DNA of 6,792 bases from a bacterium UBA2219 (GTDB taxonomy: Bacteria; Desulfobacterota; Deferrimicrobia; Deferrimicrobiales; Deferrimicrobiaceae). Of this stretch, positions 1 through 5,956 are shown in pieces. The stretch's first letter is position 1, and every line of letters begins with the position of its first letter. The stretch is taken from NCBI GenBank assembly GCA_002327765.1, contig DCUH01000108.1, positions 27,639 to 34,430 of the forward strand, given 5' to 3'. A program made the translations under genes and the position numbers. The notes beneath the pieces are model-generated. The model was given only the letters and a program-made list of their open reading frames with translations. It made no database searches and was not told where the DNA came from.

Positions 1-335
1 CCCGAGACGGGGTTCCCGCGCTTGTTCACGGTGATGGGGATCGGCTTCCCCTGGAAATCCTCCCGGGCCTGCGGGGCGGAGTTGACCTTCGCCGGGTCCG
101 TGATGGATTTCCAGTCCTTGCTCTGCGCATATCCCGGCAGCTTGTCATGGGGCCCCTTCGCGGCCTCCGGCGGGGCGGTGCGCGTGCCGTTCACCAGCGC
201 GTACGCCCAGATGGAATCGCAGCCGGCGCACTTGATCTTCCCCTTGAAGTTCCAGAAGGTGAAGGGGTCGAGGTAGTTGATCGTCTCGCACTTCGGGCAT
301 TCCATGATGAGCGACGTGTCGCGGAAAACGCTCAT
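1..335 (-). CDS. Small zinc-ribbon protein, 3' end outside window
   Basis: The visible part is 111 residues from an ATG at 335-333; the gene runs off the window at position 1 with no stop. Two CxxC pairs are seen, CPKC at residues 13-16 and CAGC at 36-39 (C-x2-C-x19-C-x2-C), the pattern of a four-cysteine zinc ribbon or rubredoxin-like knuckle. The rest is polar, rich in Pro and Lys, without membrane segments. A purine-rich SD (GGGGGA) sits a few bases upstream. The gene begins 18 bases after the stop of the second CoA-transferase gene, so it is almost certainly the third gene of that operon. Known context: anaerobic toluene operons pair CoA-transferase genes with a small zinc-finger protein (BbsA) that is a subunit of the final thiolase, but I see no specific BbsA signature here. 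It could be a metal-binding accessory subunit or a scaffold. The gene call is secure; the function is not. Confidence 0.8.
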   Translation of the reverse strand, partial: MSVFRDTSLIMECPKCETINYLDPFTFWNFKGKIKCAGCDSIWAYALVNGTRTAPPEAAKGPHDKLPGYAQSKDWKSITDPAKVNSAPQAREDFQGKPIPITVNKRGNPVS

Positions 336-353
336 TGATTCCCCCTTTTCCCT

Positions 354-1712
354 TTAGATGATCTCTTTCTTCTCGAGCTCGGCGATCTGGGAGCCCGAAA
401 AGCCGCACAGGTTGGCCAGGATGTGCTCGTTGTCCGCGCCGACCGGCTTGAAGGCGTTCTTGATGCGCGCGGGCGTTTCCGAAAGCCGGTACGGGGCGCC
501 CTGGATCATGATGTCCCCGTAGGTCGGGTCGTCAAGCCACTGGATCGAGCCGCGAAGGTGCCAGTGCTCGTGGCTGGCCACCTCGTTCGAGTTCCACACC
601 GGCTGGGCGACCAGCCCCGCCTCGGTGCACGCCTTCCAGACCTCTTCCTTGGTCTTGTCCGCGGCCCATTTCTCGAGCGCGGGATAGATGGCCGTCTGCG
701 CGTCCGCCGCCACGCGGTCGGCGTGGGCCGGGTACTTCTTCGCGAGGGCGGGATTGCCGATCAGGGAGCAAAGTTTCTTGAACTCCTCGTCCTTGAAGGC
801 GGAGACGAAGCAGAAGCCGACTTCCTGCTCCTGCGGGTTCTTCGAGCCCGGGTAGGACGACTTCCCGCATTTCAGGATCCCGTGGACGCACAGCAGCGGC
901 TCCCAGTTCCCCCACCGCTGTCCCACGATGCCCTTCCGCCCGTAGAGGGCGATGAAGTCGGTCAGGTGCCGCTGGGCGCCGTGCACCTGGGAGTATTCGA
1001 GGAACTGGCCGACGCCGGAGACGTTGTCGCGCCAGTAGAGGGAGGCGATGATGTTGAACGCGGAGACCGCGCCGCCCCAGTAGTCCATGATCCAGATGGT
1101 CTGCTTGGACGGCATGCCGCCGTATTCCTTCGGCCAGCCGGTGATGGAGAAGCAGCCTCCCTGCGCCTGCCCGAGGATGTCGTAGGAGGCCCGGTTCCGA
1201 CCCGGCCCCCAGCCGCCGAAGCCGCCCATCCACTGGTAGACCAGCCGGGGGTTGAACTCCTTGTACTGCCGGTACCCGATCCCCCACCGGTCGAAGGTGC
1301 CGGCGCGGTAGTTCTCCGCGACGACGTCGGCCTTGGCCGCGAGCCGCTTCATGATCTGGACCGCCTCGGGCTTGTGGAAGTCCAGCGACATGAACAGCTC
1401 GTTGGTGTTCGCTCCGAAGAAGCCCAGCCCCGTCCCCTTCTCCGGGATCCAGCGGGAGAGCGGGTAGAGGAACGGCTCGTTGAACGGGGTGGTGTGCCGC
1501 ATCGGCTCGCCGCGCTTGGGCAGCTCGACCTTGATCGATTCCGCGCCGAGCTCGGCGAGGTAGGCCGGGACGCAGGGGCCGAGGATGTACTGGGTCGTCG
1601 AGATGACGCGGACCCCCTTCATGACCTCCGGCTTCTGGAAGGTGTCCTTCGTATCGAAAACGGTGCGGCAGAAATCCTCGAACGTCATGTCCTTCAGGGA
1701 TTTGTCCAGCAT
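354..1712 (-). CDS. Class III (CaiB/BaiF) CoA-transferase subunit, BbsE/BbsF-like, 452 aa
   Basis: This is a family III CoA-transferase subunit, which moves CoA between two carboxylic acids through an aspartyl-CoA mixed anhydride in the cytosol. The Rossmann-like start is at residues 33-66 (GVRVIS through YLAELGAESIKVE), followed by ENYRAGTFDRWGIGY at about 133-147. The motif SYDILGQAQGG at 176-186 places the likely catalytic Asp at 178, in near-perfect family context. The C-terminal part contains GLVAQPVWNS (366-375) and SETPARI (411-417), the usual closing segment. The N-terminus carries about 30 residues before the first strand, more than the simplest family members. The ATG at 1712 is chosen because GGGAGGTG (1720-1727) lies 7 bases upstream. 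The start shares one base with the upstream stop (TGATG), implying translational coupling and a heteromeric enzyme with the 475-residue subunit. The best-known analogue is succinyl-CoA:(R)-benzylsuccinate CoA-transferase (BbsEF). The substrate here is not determinable. Confidence 0.93.
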   Translation of the reverse strand: MLDKSLKDMTFEDFCRTVFDTKDTFQKPEVMKGVRVISTTQYILGPCVPAYLAELGAESIKVELPKRGEPMRHTTPFNEPFLYPLSRWIPEKGTGLGFFGANTNELFMSLDFHKPEAVQIMKRLAAKADVVAENYRAGTFDRWGIGYRQYKEFNPRLVYQWMGGFGGWGPGRNRASYDILGQAQGGCFSITGWPKEYGGMPSKQTIWIMDYWGGAVSAFNIIASLYWRDNVSGVGQFLEYSQVHGAQRHLTDFIALYGRKGIVGQRWGNWEPLLCVHGILKCGKSSYPGSKNPQEQEVGFCFVSAFKDEEFKKLCSLIGNPALAKKYPAHADRVAADAQTAIYPALEKWAADKTKEEVWKACTEAGLVAQPVWNSNEVASHEHWHLRGSIQWLDDPTYGDIMIQGAPYRLSETPARIKNAFKPVGADNEHILANLCGFSGSQIAELEKKEII

Positions 1713-3139
1713 CAGATCACACCTCCCTTCGAAAGAGCCGCCAGCTCCTGGCGGTTGAGCCCCGCGAGGGCGCGGTACACGCTCTCGTTGTCCCTGCCGA
1801 CCGGTCGGCCGATCCACTTGATCCGGCCCGGGGTGCCGGAGCCGATGAAGCTCGACGCGCCGAGGAGCACGTTCCCGTACTCGATGTCGTCCTGCAGCTT
1901 GAGGTGCCCGCGGTACTTGTAGTGCGGGAACTCGCACACCTCGTCGATGAAGGAGACACCGCCGGAGGCCACTTCCTCCTCCTGCAGCGCCGTCTCGCAC
2001 TCGTAACGGGTGCAGTCCTTCATCCATTCGACCAGGGTGGTGTACGTCTCGACCTGCTGGAAGTGCGCGAGCCGGTCGGTGACAACCTTCAGCTTGGGAT
2101 CCTCGACGATGTGCTGCTCGAGGAACGGCTTGGCCTTCCCCGCGGTGCGCCAGATGCGGAACCAGAGGCGGTCGTGGCCGCCGCCCACCATGATCTGGCC
2201 GTCGGCGCACGGGTTGACGCCGTAGATGTTGATCGCCAGGTCCCAGTTCCCGTAGCGGGGGCGGATGGAGCCGTCCATCCCGTTCCATCCCCAGTTGTAG
2301 TCGATGATCCGGATGACCCCCTCGGCCGCGGTGCATTCGACGAACTGCCCCTTCCCGAGGAACTTCTCCCGCGCGTAGAGGGCCGACATCGCGCCGATGG
2401 CCGCGAAGGTGCCGCCGACCTGGTCCGCCAACCACCAGCCGGAGCGGGTGGGGGTGCCGCCGAACGATTCGGGGGCGCCGGTGCCGTGCACGAAGCCCAT
2501 GGCGCACTGGCCGACCGGGTCCATGGCGCCGGGCTGGTCCTTCAGGGGGCCCCACTGCCCGCGCTGGCCGACCCACAGGTAGATCAGCCGGGGGTTGATC
2601 TCCGAGAGCTGCCGGTAGCCGATGCCGAGGCTGTCGTAATGGCCCGGCGGGGCGTTCTCGATGAGGATGTCGACCTGCGGGATGATCTTCTTCAGCAGGC
2701 TGCGCCCCTCGTCCGTTTCGACGTTCAGAGTGACCGAGTACTTGTTCCGGGCCTCGGCCAGGAACCGGGCGCCGCACTTCTCGCCGTCGCGGGACTCGAA
2801 CATGTACTCTTCGCGCCCGAACGGGGTCAGCTTCCGGAGCGGGTCGCCGCCCACCGGCTCGACCATGATCACCTCGGCCCCCAGCTCGGAAAAGTGCGAG
2901 GAGCACCAGTGGCCGATGATCTGGTTCGCGGTCATGTCGAGCACGCGGATGCCGTTGAGCGATTCCGGCTTGTCGGCGTTGAACTGCTGCCGGACCTGCG
3001 ACTCGATCCAGAGGGCGTATTCCTTTCTCTTGTCGTCCACGCCCGCGTACACCTCGTCCTGCGTCGGCGTGGGAACGGCGGGCCAGGGAAGGACCTTGAT
3101 CTTGGGCCGCTTCTTCTCGGTGCGCCAGGAGTCACCCAT
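1712..3139 (-). CDS. Class III (CaiB/BaiF) CoA-transferase subunit, BbsE/BbsF-like, 475 aa
   Basis: This is a second family III CoA-transferase subunit and the first gene of the operon. The family fold starts at LNGIRVLDMT (61-70), with FSELGAEVIMVEP (83-95) following. LIENAPPGHYDSLGIGY (159-175) and the strand INPRLIYLWVG (181-191) are also typical. The segment AMDPVGQ (205-211) aligns with the catalytic-Asp motif and gives D207 as the candidate nucleophile; the usual Tyr before Asp is Met here. The C-terminus has SGTPGRIKWIGRPVG (434-448). The length is high for the family (usually about 400) because about 60 extra residues precede the first strand. The ATG is set by a perfect AGGAGG (3145-3150) at a 5-base spacing. 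The product probably forms a hetero-oligomer with the 452-residue subunit. BbsEF-type benzylsuccinate or alkylsuccinate activation is the leading hypothesis; other paired CoA-transferases are possible. Confidence 0.93.
   Translation of the reverse strand: MGDSWRTEKKRPKIKVLPWPAVPTPTQDEVYAGVDDKRKEYALWIESQVRQQFNADKPESLNGIRVLDMTANQIIGHWCSSHFSELGAEVIMVEPVGGDPLRKLTPFGREEYMFESRDGEKCGARFLAEARNKYSVTLNVETDEGRSLLKKIIPQVDILIENAPPGHYDSLGIGYRQLSEINPRLIYLWVGQRGQWGPLKDQPGAMDPVGQCAMGFVHGTGAPESFGGTPTRSGWWLADQVGGTFAAIGAMSALYAREKFLGKGQFVECTAAEGVIRIIDYNWGWNGMDGSIRPRYGNWDLAINIYGVNPCADGQIMVGGGHDRLWFRIWRTAGKAKPFLEQHIVEDPKLKVVTDRLAHFQQVETYTTLVEWMKDCTRYECETALQEEEVASGGVSFIDEVCEFPHYKYRGHLKLQDDIEYGNVLLGASSFIGSGTPGRIKWIGRPVGRDNESVYRALAGLNRQELAALSKGGVI
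1720..1727 (-). promoter_or_regulatory. Ribosome binding site within the end of the upstream CoA-transferase gene
   Basis: On the minus strand this reads GGGAGGTG, 7 bases before the ATG at 1712. It overlaps the last sense codons of the 475-residue gene (Gly-Gly-Val-Ile-stop). It fixes the start of the 452-residue gene and rules out reading the long open frame that continues to 2906 as a single fusion protein. Confidence 0.8.
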
Positions 3140-3144
3140 GCTTG

Positions 3145-3150
3145 CCTCCT
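3145..3150 (-). promoter_or_regulatory. Ribosome binding site of the first CoA-transferase gene
   Basis: A perfect AGGAGG on the minus strand, 5 bases from the ATG at 3139-3137. It decides the start. A short upstream reading frame (3149-3250) stops inside this site. Confidence 0.85.
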
Positions 3151-3293
3151 ATGAAAAGTTGACTCTTTCTCCGGTTGTCGCCGAAAATCCGTTTGCACGC
3201 AATACTAAACATAAGCCATTGTAATGATTCATCTTACGTCTTGACACCATCCTTTCCCACCGCCTCCGTTATGTAATTTTATAAATGCGTTTT

Positions 3294-3325
3294 ATTATAT
3301 ATCGCGACTGGTCCGACCATGTCAA
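3294..3325 (-). promoter_or_regulatory. Sigma-70-type promoter of the CoA-transferase operon
   Basis: On the minus strand, a consensus TTGACA (3320-3325) is followed after 18 bases by TATATA (3296-3301), which merges into TATAAT (3294-3299, spacer 20). The region is AT-rich in an otherwise GC-rich window. Transcription would start near 3287, leaving an untranslated leader of about 150 bases before the ATG at 3139. The rest of the 3140-3360 intergenic stretch holds the operator, a possible small leader frame and the downstream end of the preceding operon. I see no convincing hairpin terminator for that operon, so read-through from it is possible. Confidence 0.7.
3309..3319. promoter_or_regulatory. 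FadR/GntR-type operator in the promoter spacer
   Basis: The sequence TGGTCCGACCA is a perfect inverted repeat (5-base arms around one central base). It matches the TNGTNNNACNA operator pattern of FadR-subfamily GntR regulators. It abuts the -35 hexamer and fills most of the -35/-10 spacer of the CoA-transferase promoter, where a bound protein would block RNA polymerase. The effector of such a regulator would plausibly be an organic acid or its CoA ester, but no regulator gene lies in the window. Confidence 0.6.
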
Positions 3326-3360
3326 GCGGTTTTTTTTACAGGTAAAACAAGTTTTGATTT

Positions 3361-3567
3361 TTACACTGCCCGCTTCTCCCTTTTCAGGATGAAATGGCAT
3401 CCCACCGTGCCGTAGGCGACGCCGTCCCGGTTCGGGGCGATGAGGGGTACCGATGCGACCAGCTCCCAGCCGTCCTTCCCCGCCTCCTGGAGCCAGCCCA
3501 TGTCCGCCGAGAGACCTTCCGGCGTGTTCTCGAACATCATCATCCGGTCCATGTATTCGAATACCAT
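3361..3567 (-). CDS. DUF4177-like small protein, 68 aa
   Basis: A 68-residue protein and the last gene of the unknown operon. It resembles the DUF4177 pattern: an aromatic N-terminal strand (VFEYMDRMMMF, 2-12), a short helix leading to the signature GKDGWELVAS (30-39), and a final strand ending FILKREK (59-65). DUF4177 proteins are small alpha/beta proteins of unknown role. The ATG at 3567 has only a modest purine-rich site (GGAGAGG) about 11 bases upstream. It follows the 450-residue gene by 47 bases. That gap holds a small inverted repeat (CATTC-AAG-GAATG, 3585-3597) with no T-run, so it is not a terminator. I infer co-transcription. The family link rests on the pattern alone. Confidence 0.75.
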   Translation of the reverse strand: MVFEYMDRMMMFENTPEGLSADMGWLQEAGKDGWELVASVPLIAPNRDGVAYGTVGCHFILKREKRAV

Positions 3568-3614
3568 CGTTTCGCCCGCCTCTCCATTCAAGGAATGAAC
3601 GATCCCCCCGCGGC

Positions 3615-4967
3615 CTATGCCGGCCCGGCCGAAGCCGCGTCGCCCGCCTCGCCGCGGATCAATTCCCGGATCCCCCGGTACGCCTCCTCCCGCTCCGCGC
3701 CCCGCAGCCCCGCCATCCGCGAGGCCTCGAGCGTCACGGCGTCGTAGAGCCGCCGGACGCACTCCCCTTCGTCCTTCCCGCCCAGCCGCGCAAGGATCCC
3801 GCCGTGCAGCGCGATGAACTCCGGGTCGTTCAGCAGGGCGATCTGCCGCCCGGCGTCCGAGAGGTCGCGCTCGCTTTCCGAAAGGAGGAACCGCGCGAGA
3901 TGGCGCGCCATCATCGCGGCATCCATCCGCTCGTTGTCGCCCCGCAGCAGGACGACGCGCTCCTCCTCGGGCATCAGCTTCCACACGTCGTGGTCCACCG
4001 GCTTCGTCATCGCCATCCGGCCCGACCCGAACCGCTCGGCGAAGGACAGAAGCGACCGCTCCTCCGCGGCTTCCGCGATCGCGAGGATCAGCTCCCGCAG
4101 CCCTTTCGCGGGCATCTCGAAGAAGGAAGGGTACCTTCCGAAGAAGGGGGAGACGATGCGCCGGGTTTCCGCGGCGGTCAGCAGGTCGATGTGGACCATG
4201 GCGGAGAGACGCAGCTCTTTGAGGGACATCGACGCGAGGGCGTTGCGCAGCTCGCGGGACCGGTATTCCGGCGGGGCCTGCCGCGGGTATTTCTCCATCG
4301 GGGGCCCCACGAGCGTCTCGGGGTCCGCCGTCAGCCCGGCGACCGCACCCGCCGCCGCGCGGACTTCCCGCAACAGCAGTTCGCCCTCTTCCGTCGCCCC
4401 CGCCTCCACGGCCCGGGCGATCCCGCGCGCGATCTCCGCCGCCGCCTCACGCAGGCGCACCTCCGGCTGCAGGCGCATCCGGTCGAGCAGCTCGTAATAG
4501 AGGGAGAACTCGAGGACCCCCTCGTTGAAGCCGGGGTCCGAAAGCATGTAGGGCCGGAACAGCATCGCCGCCCGGGCGATCTCCCTTCGGAGCTGGAGAG
4601 GCGGCACCCGCTCGAGGCGGCCCGCGATGCGGGGCCACTTCTCCCGGACCGACATCTCCTGGTACTCCTCCTGGGTCAGGAAGGGCGGATCGAACCGCTC
4701 GCCGTCCTTCTTCTTCTCCTCGAGCTCCGCGATCGCGTATCCGGTATAAGCGGGGACGAACGACCTCGCGAACTCCCGCAGCTCCCCTTCCGCCATGTGC
4801 TCGCTGTACCCGGCGAGCATCTCCCCGGCGGCCGTCTCGTCGAGGCAGTCCCCGAAGATCCGCATCGTGAAGCGCAGCTGCGCCTCGGGCAGGTCGTCCA
4901 GGTTCGAGAGGATGTTGGCCGTGCGGTCCTCGAGGCGGCGCCGGACCAGCTCGACGTAGCCGTCCAT
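3615..4967 (-). CDS. Uncharacterised helical protein, 450 aa
   Basis: I do not recognise this protein. It is 450 residues, soluble and apparently almost all helical, rich in Glu, Arg, Ala and Leu, with no signal peptide, membrane segment, P-loop or obvious catalytic motif. A charged stretch (ELEEKKKDGE, 81-90) interrupts the helices. A related-looking Leu/Pro-x-x-Q/E-Leu-Arg element appears near residues 26-32, 121-127 and 247-253, suggesting degenerate helical repeats. The C-terminus is a low-complexity Gly/Ala tail. The ATG at 4967 is supported by GGGGAG six bases upstream. It lies one base after the stop of the 124-residue gene, so coupling is likely. It could be a helical-repeat scaffold or adaptor; that is inference from composition only. 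The reading frame is convincing because of its sensible protein composition and its fit between neighbours. Confidence 0.8.
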   Translation of the reverse strand: MDGYVELVRRRLEDRTANILSNLDDLPEAQLRFTMRIFGDCLDETAAGEMLAGYSEHMAEGELREFARSFVPAYTGYAIAELEEKKKDGERFDPPFLTQEEYQEMSVREKWPRIAGRLERVPPLQLRREIARAAMLFRPYMLSDPGFNEGVLEFSLYYELLDRMRLQPEVRLREAAAEIARGIARAVEAGATEEGELLLREVRAAAGAVAGLTADPETLVGPPMEKYPRQAPPEYRSRELRNALASMSLKELRLSAMVHIDLLTAAETRRIVSPFFGRYPSFFEMPAKGLRELILAIAEAAEERSLLSFAERFGSGRMAMTKPVDHDVWKLMPEEERVVLLRGDNERMDAAMMARHLARFLLSESERDLSDAGRQIALLNDPEFIALHGGILARLGGKDEGECVRRLYDAVTLEASRMAGLRGAEREEAYRGIRELIRGEAGDAASAGPA

Positions 4968-4968
4968 G

Positions 4969-5343
4969 TCACTCTCCCCGGTCCAGCCCGAACAGGCGCC
5001 TCACGGCCGCGAGGACCTCCCCCTTCCTCTCCCTCGGGAAATCCCATGTGGCGGACACCATCGAGCCGGAGAAGGGGAACTCCGCGTCCTCGTCGTCCCC
5101 GCCGTCGCAGGAACCGCCCTTGACGATCTGGGGAGGGGAAGAGGGAGGCGTTCCCAGCGCTTCCGCGACCGCGCCGAGCAGCGCCTCCCCTTCCGAGGTA
5201 TTCGAAGCCTGCACGGTGCAGTAGCTGGAGACGATCGAGACGAAGCACGGCAGGATGTCGCCCTCCGGCGTGTCCACGAGGGCGTCGAGGTTCCACTGGG
5301 CGGCGGATTCCTTGAGCGAGGTCTTCCTGCACGAGAGGGTCAT
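4969..5343 (-). CDS. Uncharacterised small protein, 124 aa
   Basis: The protein is 124 residues and not recognised. Its first half is mixed strand and helix, with cysteines at 5, 33, 42 and 79 that do not form CxxC pairs. A flexible middle (TPPSSPPQ, 65-72) leads to an acidic GGDDEDAEFPF (81-91), and a C-terminal amphipathic helix (KGEVLAAVRRLFGL, 107-120) ends the chain. There is no signal peptide or membrane segment. The ATG at 5343 overlaps the upstream stop as ATGA and has GGGAGGAGG within about 8 bases, so the start is well supported. Tight packing with genes on both sides suggests co-produced partners, possibly subunits of one complex. Confidence 0.75.
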   Translation of the reverse strand: MTLSCRKTSLKESAAQWNLDALVDTPEGDILPCFVSIVSSYCTVQASNTSEGEALLGAVAEALGTPPSSPPQIVKGGSCDGGDDEDAEFPFSGSMVSATWDFPRERKGEVLAAVRRLFGLDRGE

Positions 5344-5717
5344 CGCCCGCCTCCTCCCGCTCCGCTCGCCTTCAGAAAAAGGACCATCGCCTCGGGGTCG
5401 AACGCCAGCGCGCCGGACTCGTAATACGCGTCGCCGAGCCATTCGGCGATATGGGCCCGGTGCTCTTCCAGGATCTCCCATTGCGCGTCGAACACGTAAA
5501 CGACCACGCGGCGGTCGTCCCCGTCGTAGAAGCGGAAGGCGAACCCGCCTTCCGGAAGCTCGTGGAGGTCGATGGCCACGACGTCGGCGGCCATGAGATC
5601 GAACGTCCGTTTTACTTCGGGGAGCGTGCGGACGCGCCCGCCGACGAGGATCTCGTCCCTGCCGGACCAGAGAGGGCCGAACCGCCCCTCGATCCGCTCC
5701 TTGTCCAGCGCGCCCAT
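5340..5717 (-). CDS. Uncharacterised small alpha/beta protein, 125 aa
   Basis: The first gene of the four-gene operon, 125 residues, not recognised. A charged N-terminal helix is followed by strands (EILVGGRV, 22-29; DVVAIDLHELP, 45-55; FAFRFYDGDDRRVVVYVFD, 59-77), a helix (EILEEHRAHIAEWLGDAYYE, 81-100) and a final hydrophobic strand (AMVLFLKA, 110-117). It ends in a Gly-rich tail. The alternating strands and single helices suggest a compact domain without an evident active site. The ATG at 5717 has AGGGGG about 8 bases upstream. Its stop overlaps the next ATG by four bases. It diverges from hemL across a 239-base intergenic region; no functional link to haem synthesis is visible. Confidence 0.77.
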   Translation of the reverse strand: MGALDKERIEGRFGPLWSGRDEILVGGRVRTLPEVKRTFDLMAADVVAIDLHELPEGGFAFRFYDGDDRRVVVYVFDAQWEILEEHRAHIAEWLGDAYYESGALAFDPEAMVLFLKASGAGGGGR

Positions 5718-5789
5718 GCCGTCGCCCCCTTCTTTCCACTGTACGGCGTGCGCTGCGAAATAAAACGATACCGTCCAGTATAAACCATT

Positions 5790-5819
5790 TTTTTACCCTC
5801 CATGCCCCGCACCTGTCAA
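5790..5819 (-). promoter_or_regulatory. Possible promoter of the unknown four-gene operon
   Basis: On the minus strand, TTGACA (5814-5819) is followed after 18 bases by TAAAAA (5790-5795), a weak -10. A TATACT lies further downstream but has no -35 at proper spacing. It would give a leader of about 65 bases. The -35 is convincing, the -10 is not. Confidence 0.4.
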
Positions 5820-5844
5820 GCAATTCTATAATGCCGTTTTGGGA

Positions 5845-5863
5845 TTTCATAAAACCCATGAAA
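5845..5863. repeat. Inverted repeat between the divergent operons
   Basis: TTTCAT (5845-5850) and ATGAAA (5858-5863) form perfect 6-base arms around a 7-base centre. The repeat lies 15 bases upstream of the hemL -35 and 25 bases upstream of the possible -35 of the opposing operon. It could bind a dimeric regulator. Similar short repeats also arise by chance in AT-rich DNA. Confidence 0.35.
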
Positions 5864-5878
5864 ATACCGTGCGTTAAA

Positions 5879-5907
5879 TTGACAGTGCCGCCCGGCGGAG
5901 GTATCAT
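5879..5907 (+). promoter_or_regulatory. Sigma-70-type promoter of hemL
   Basis: A perfect TTGACA (5879-5884), a 17-base spacer and TATCAT (5902-5907, five of six consensus bases). Transcription would begin near 5914, giving a leader of about 43 bases. Most of this leader can fold at TTCCC...GGGAA (5918-5934). Confidence 0.75.
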
Positions 5908-5941
5908 TTACAATCTCTTCCCCCGAAACGGGAACCCCGGC

Positions 5942-5947
5942 AGGAGG
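5942..5947 (+). promoter_or_regulatory. Ribosome binding site deciding the TTG start of hemL
   Basis: AGGAGG is 9 bases before the TTG at 5957. No in-frame ATG or GTG occurs between the predicted transcript start and the conserved protein start, so the TTG is the best initiator. A second in-frame TTG at 5966 is 18 bases from the site and less likely. Confidence 0.7.
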
Positions 5948-5956
5948 CGGACCCCC

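Noticed and set aside
354..2906. An uninterrupted minus-strand frame that would encode an 850-residue fusion protein.
   Set aside because: The part above 1712 is an Arg/Pro-rich out-of-frame reading of the 475-residue CoA-transferase gene. Family homology begins after the ATG at 1712, which has its own strong SD.
423..3154. Long plus-strand open frames opposite both CoA-transferase genes (423-1922 and 1904-3154).
   Set aside because: Their products are Arg/Val/Pro-rich with no domain pattern, as expected for the antisense of GC-rich genes. The minus-strand frames have clear family motifs.
3240..3275. A plus-strand TTGACA at 3241-3246 as a promoter.
   Set aside because: The nearest -10-like sequence (TATGTA) is about 23 bases away and no plus-strand gene follows.
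3305..3337. The palindrome followed by eight T residues (3330-3337) as a plus-strand terminator.
   Set aside because: The palindrome has a one-base centre, which is too small for an RNA loop. No plus-strand gene ends here, and the site reads better as an operator.
3341..3360. AAAAC/GTTTT repeat downstream of the 68-residue gene as a minus-strand terminator.
   Set aside because: The stem is almost all A-T with a two-base loop and no following U-run, so it would not terminate effectively.
3453..5123. A 556-residue plus-strand open frame opposite the unknown operon.
   Set aside because: It is Arg/Pro-rich and low-complexity, with no SD or promoter. The minus-strand genes have tight spacing, ribosome sites and balanced composition.
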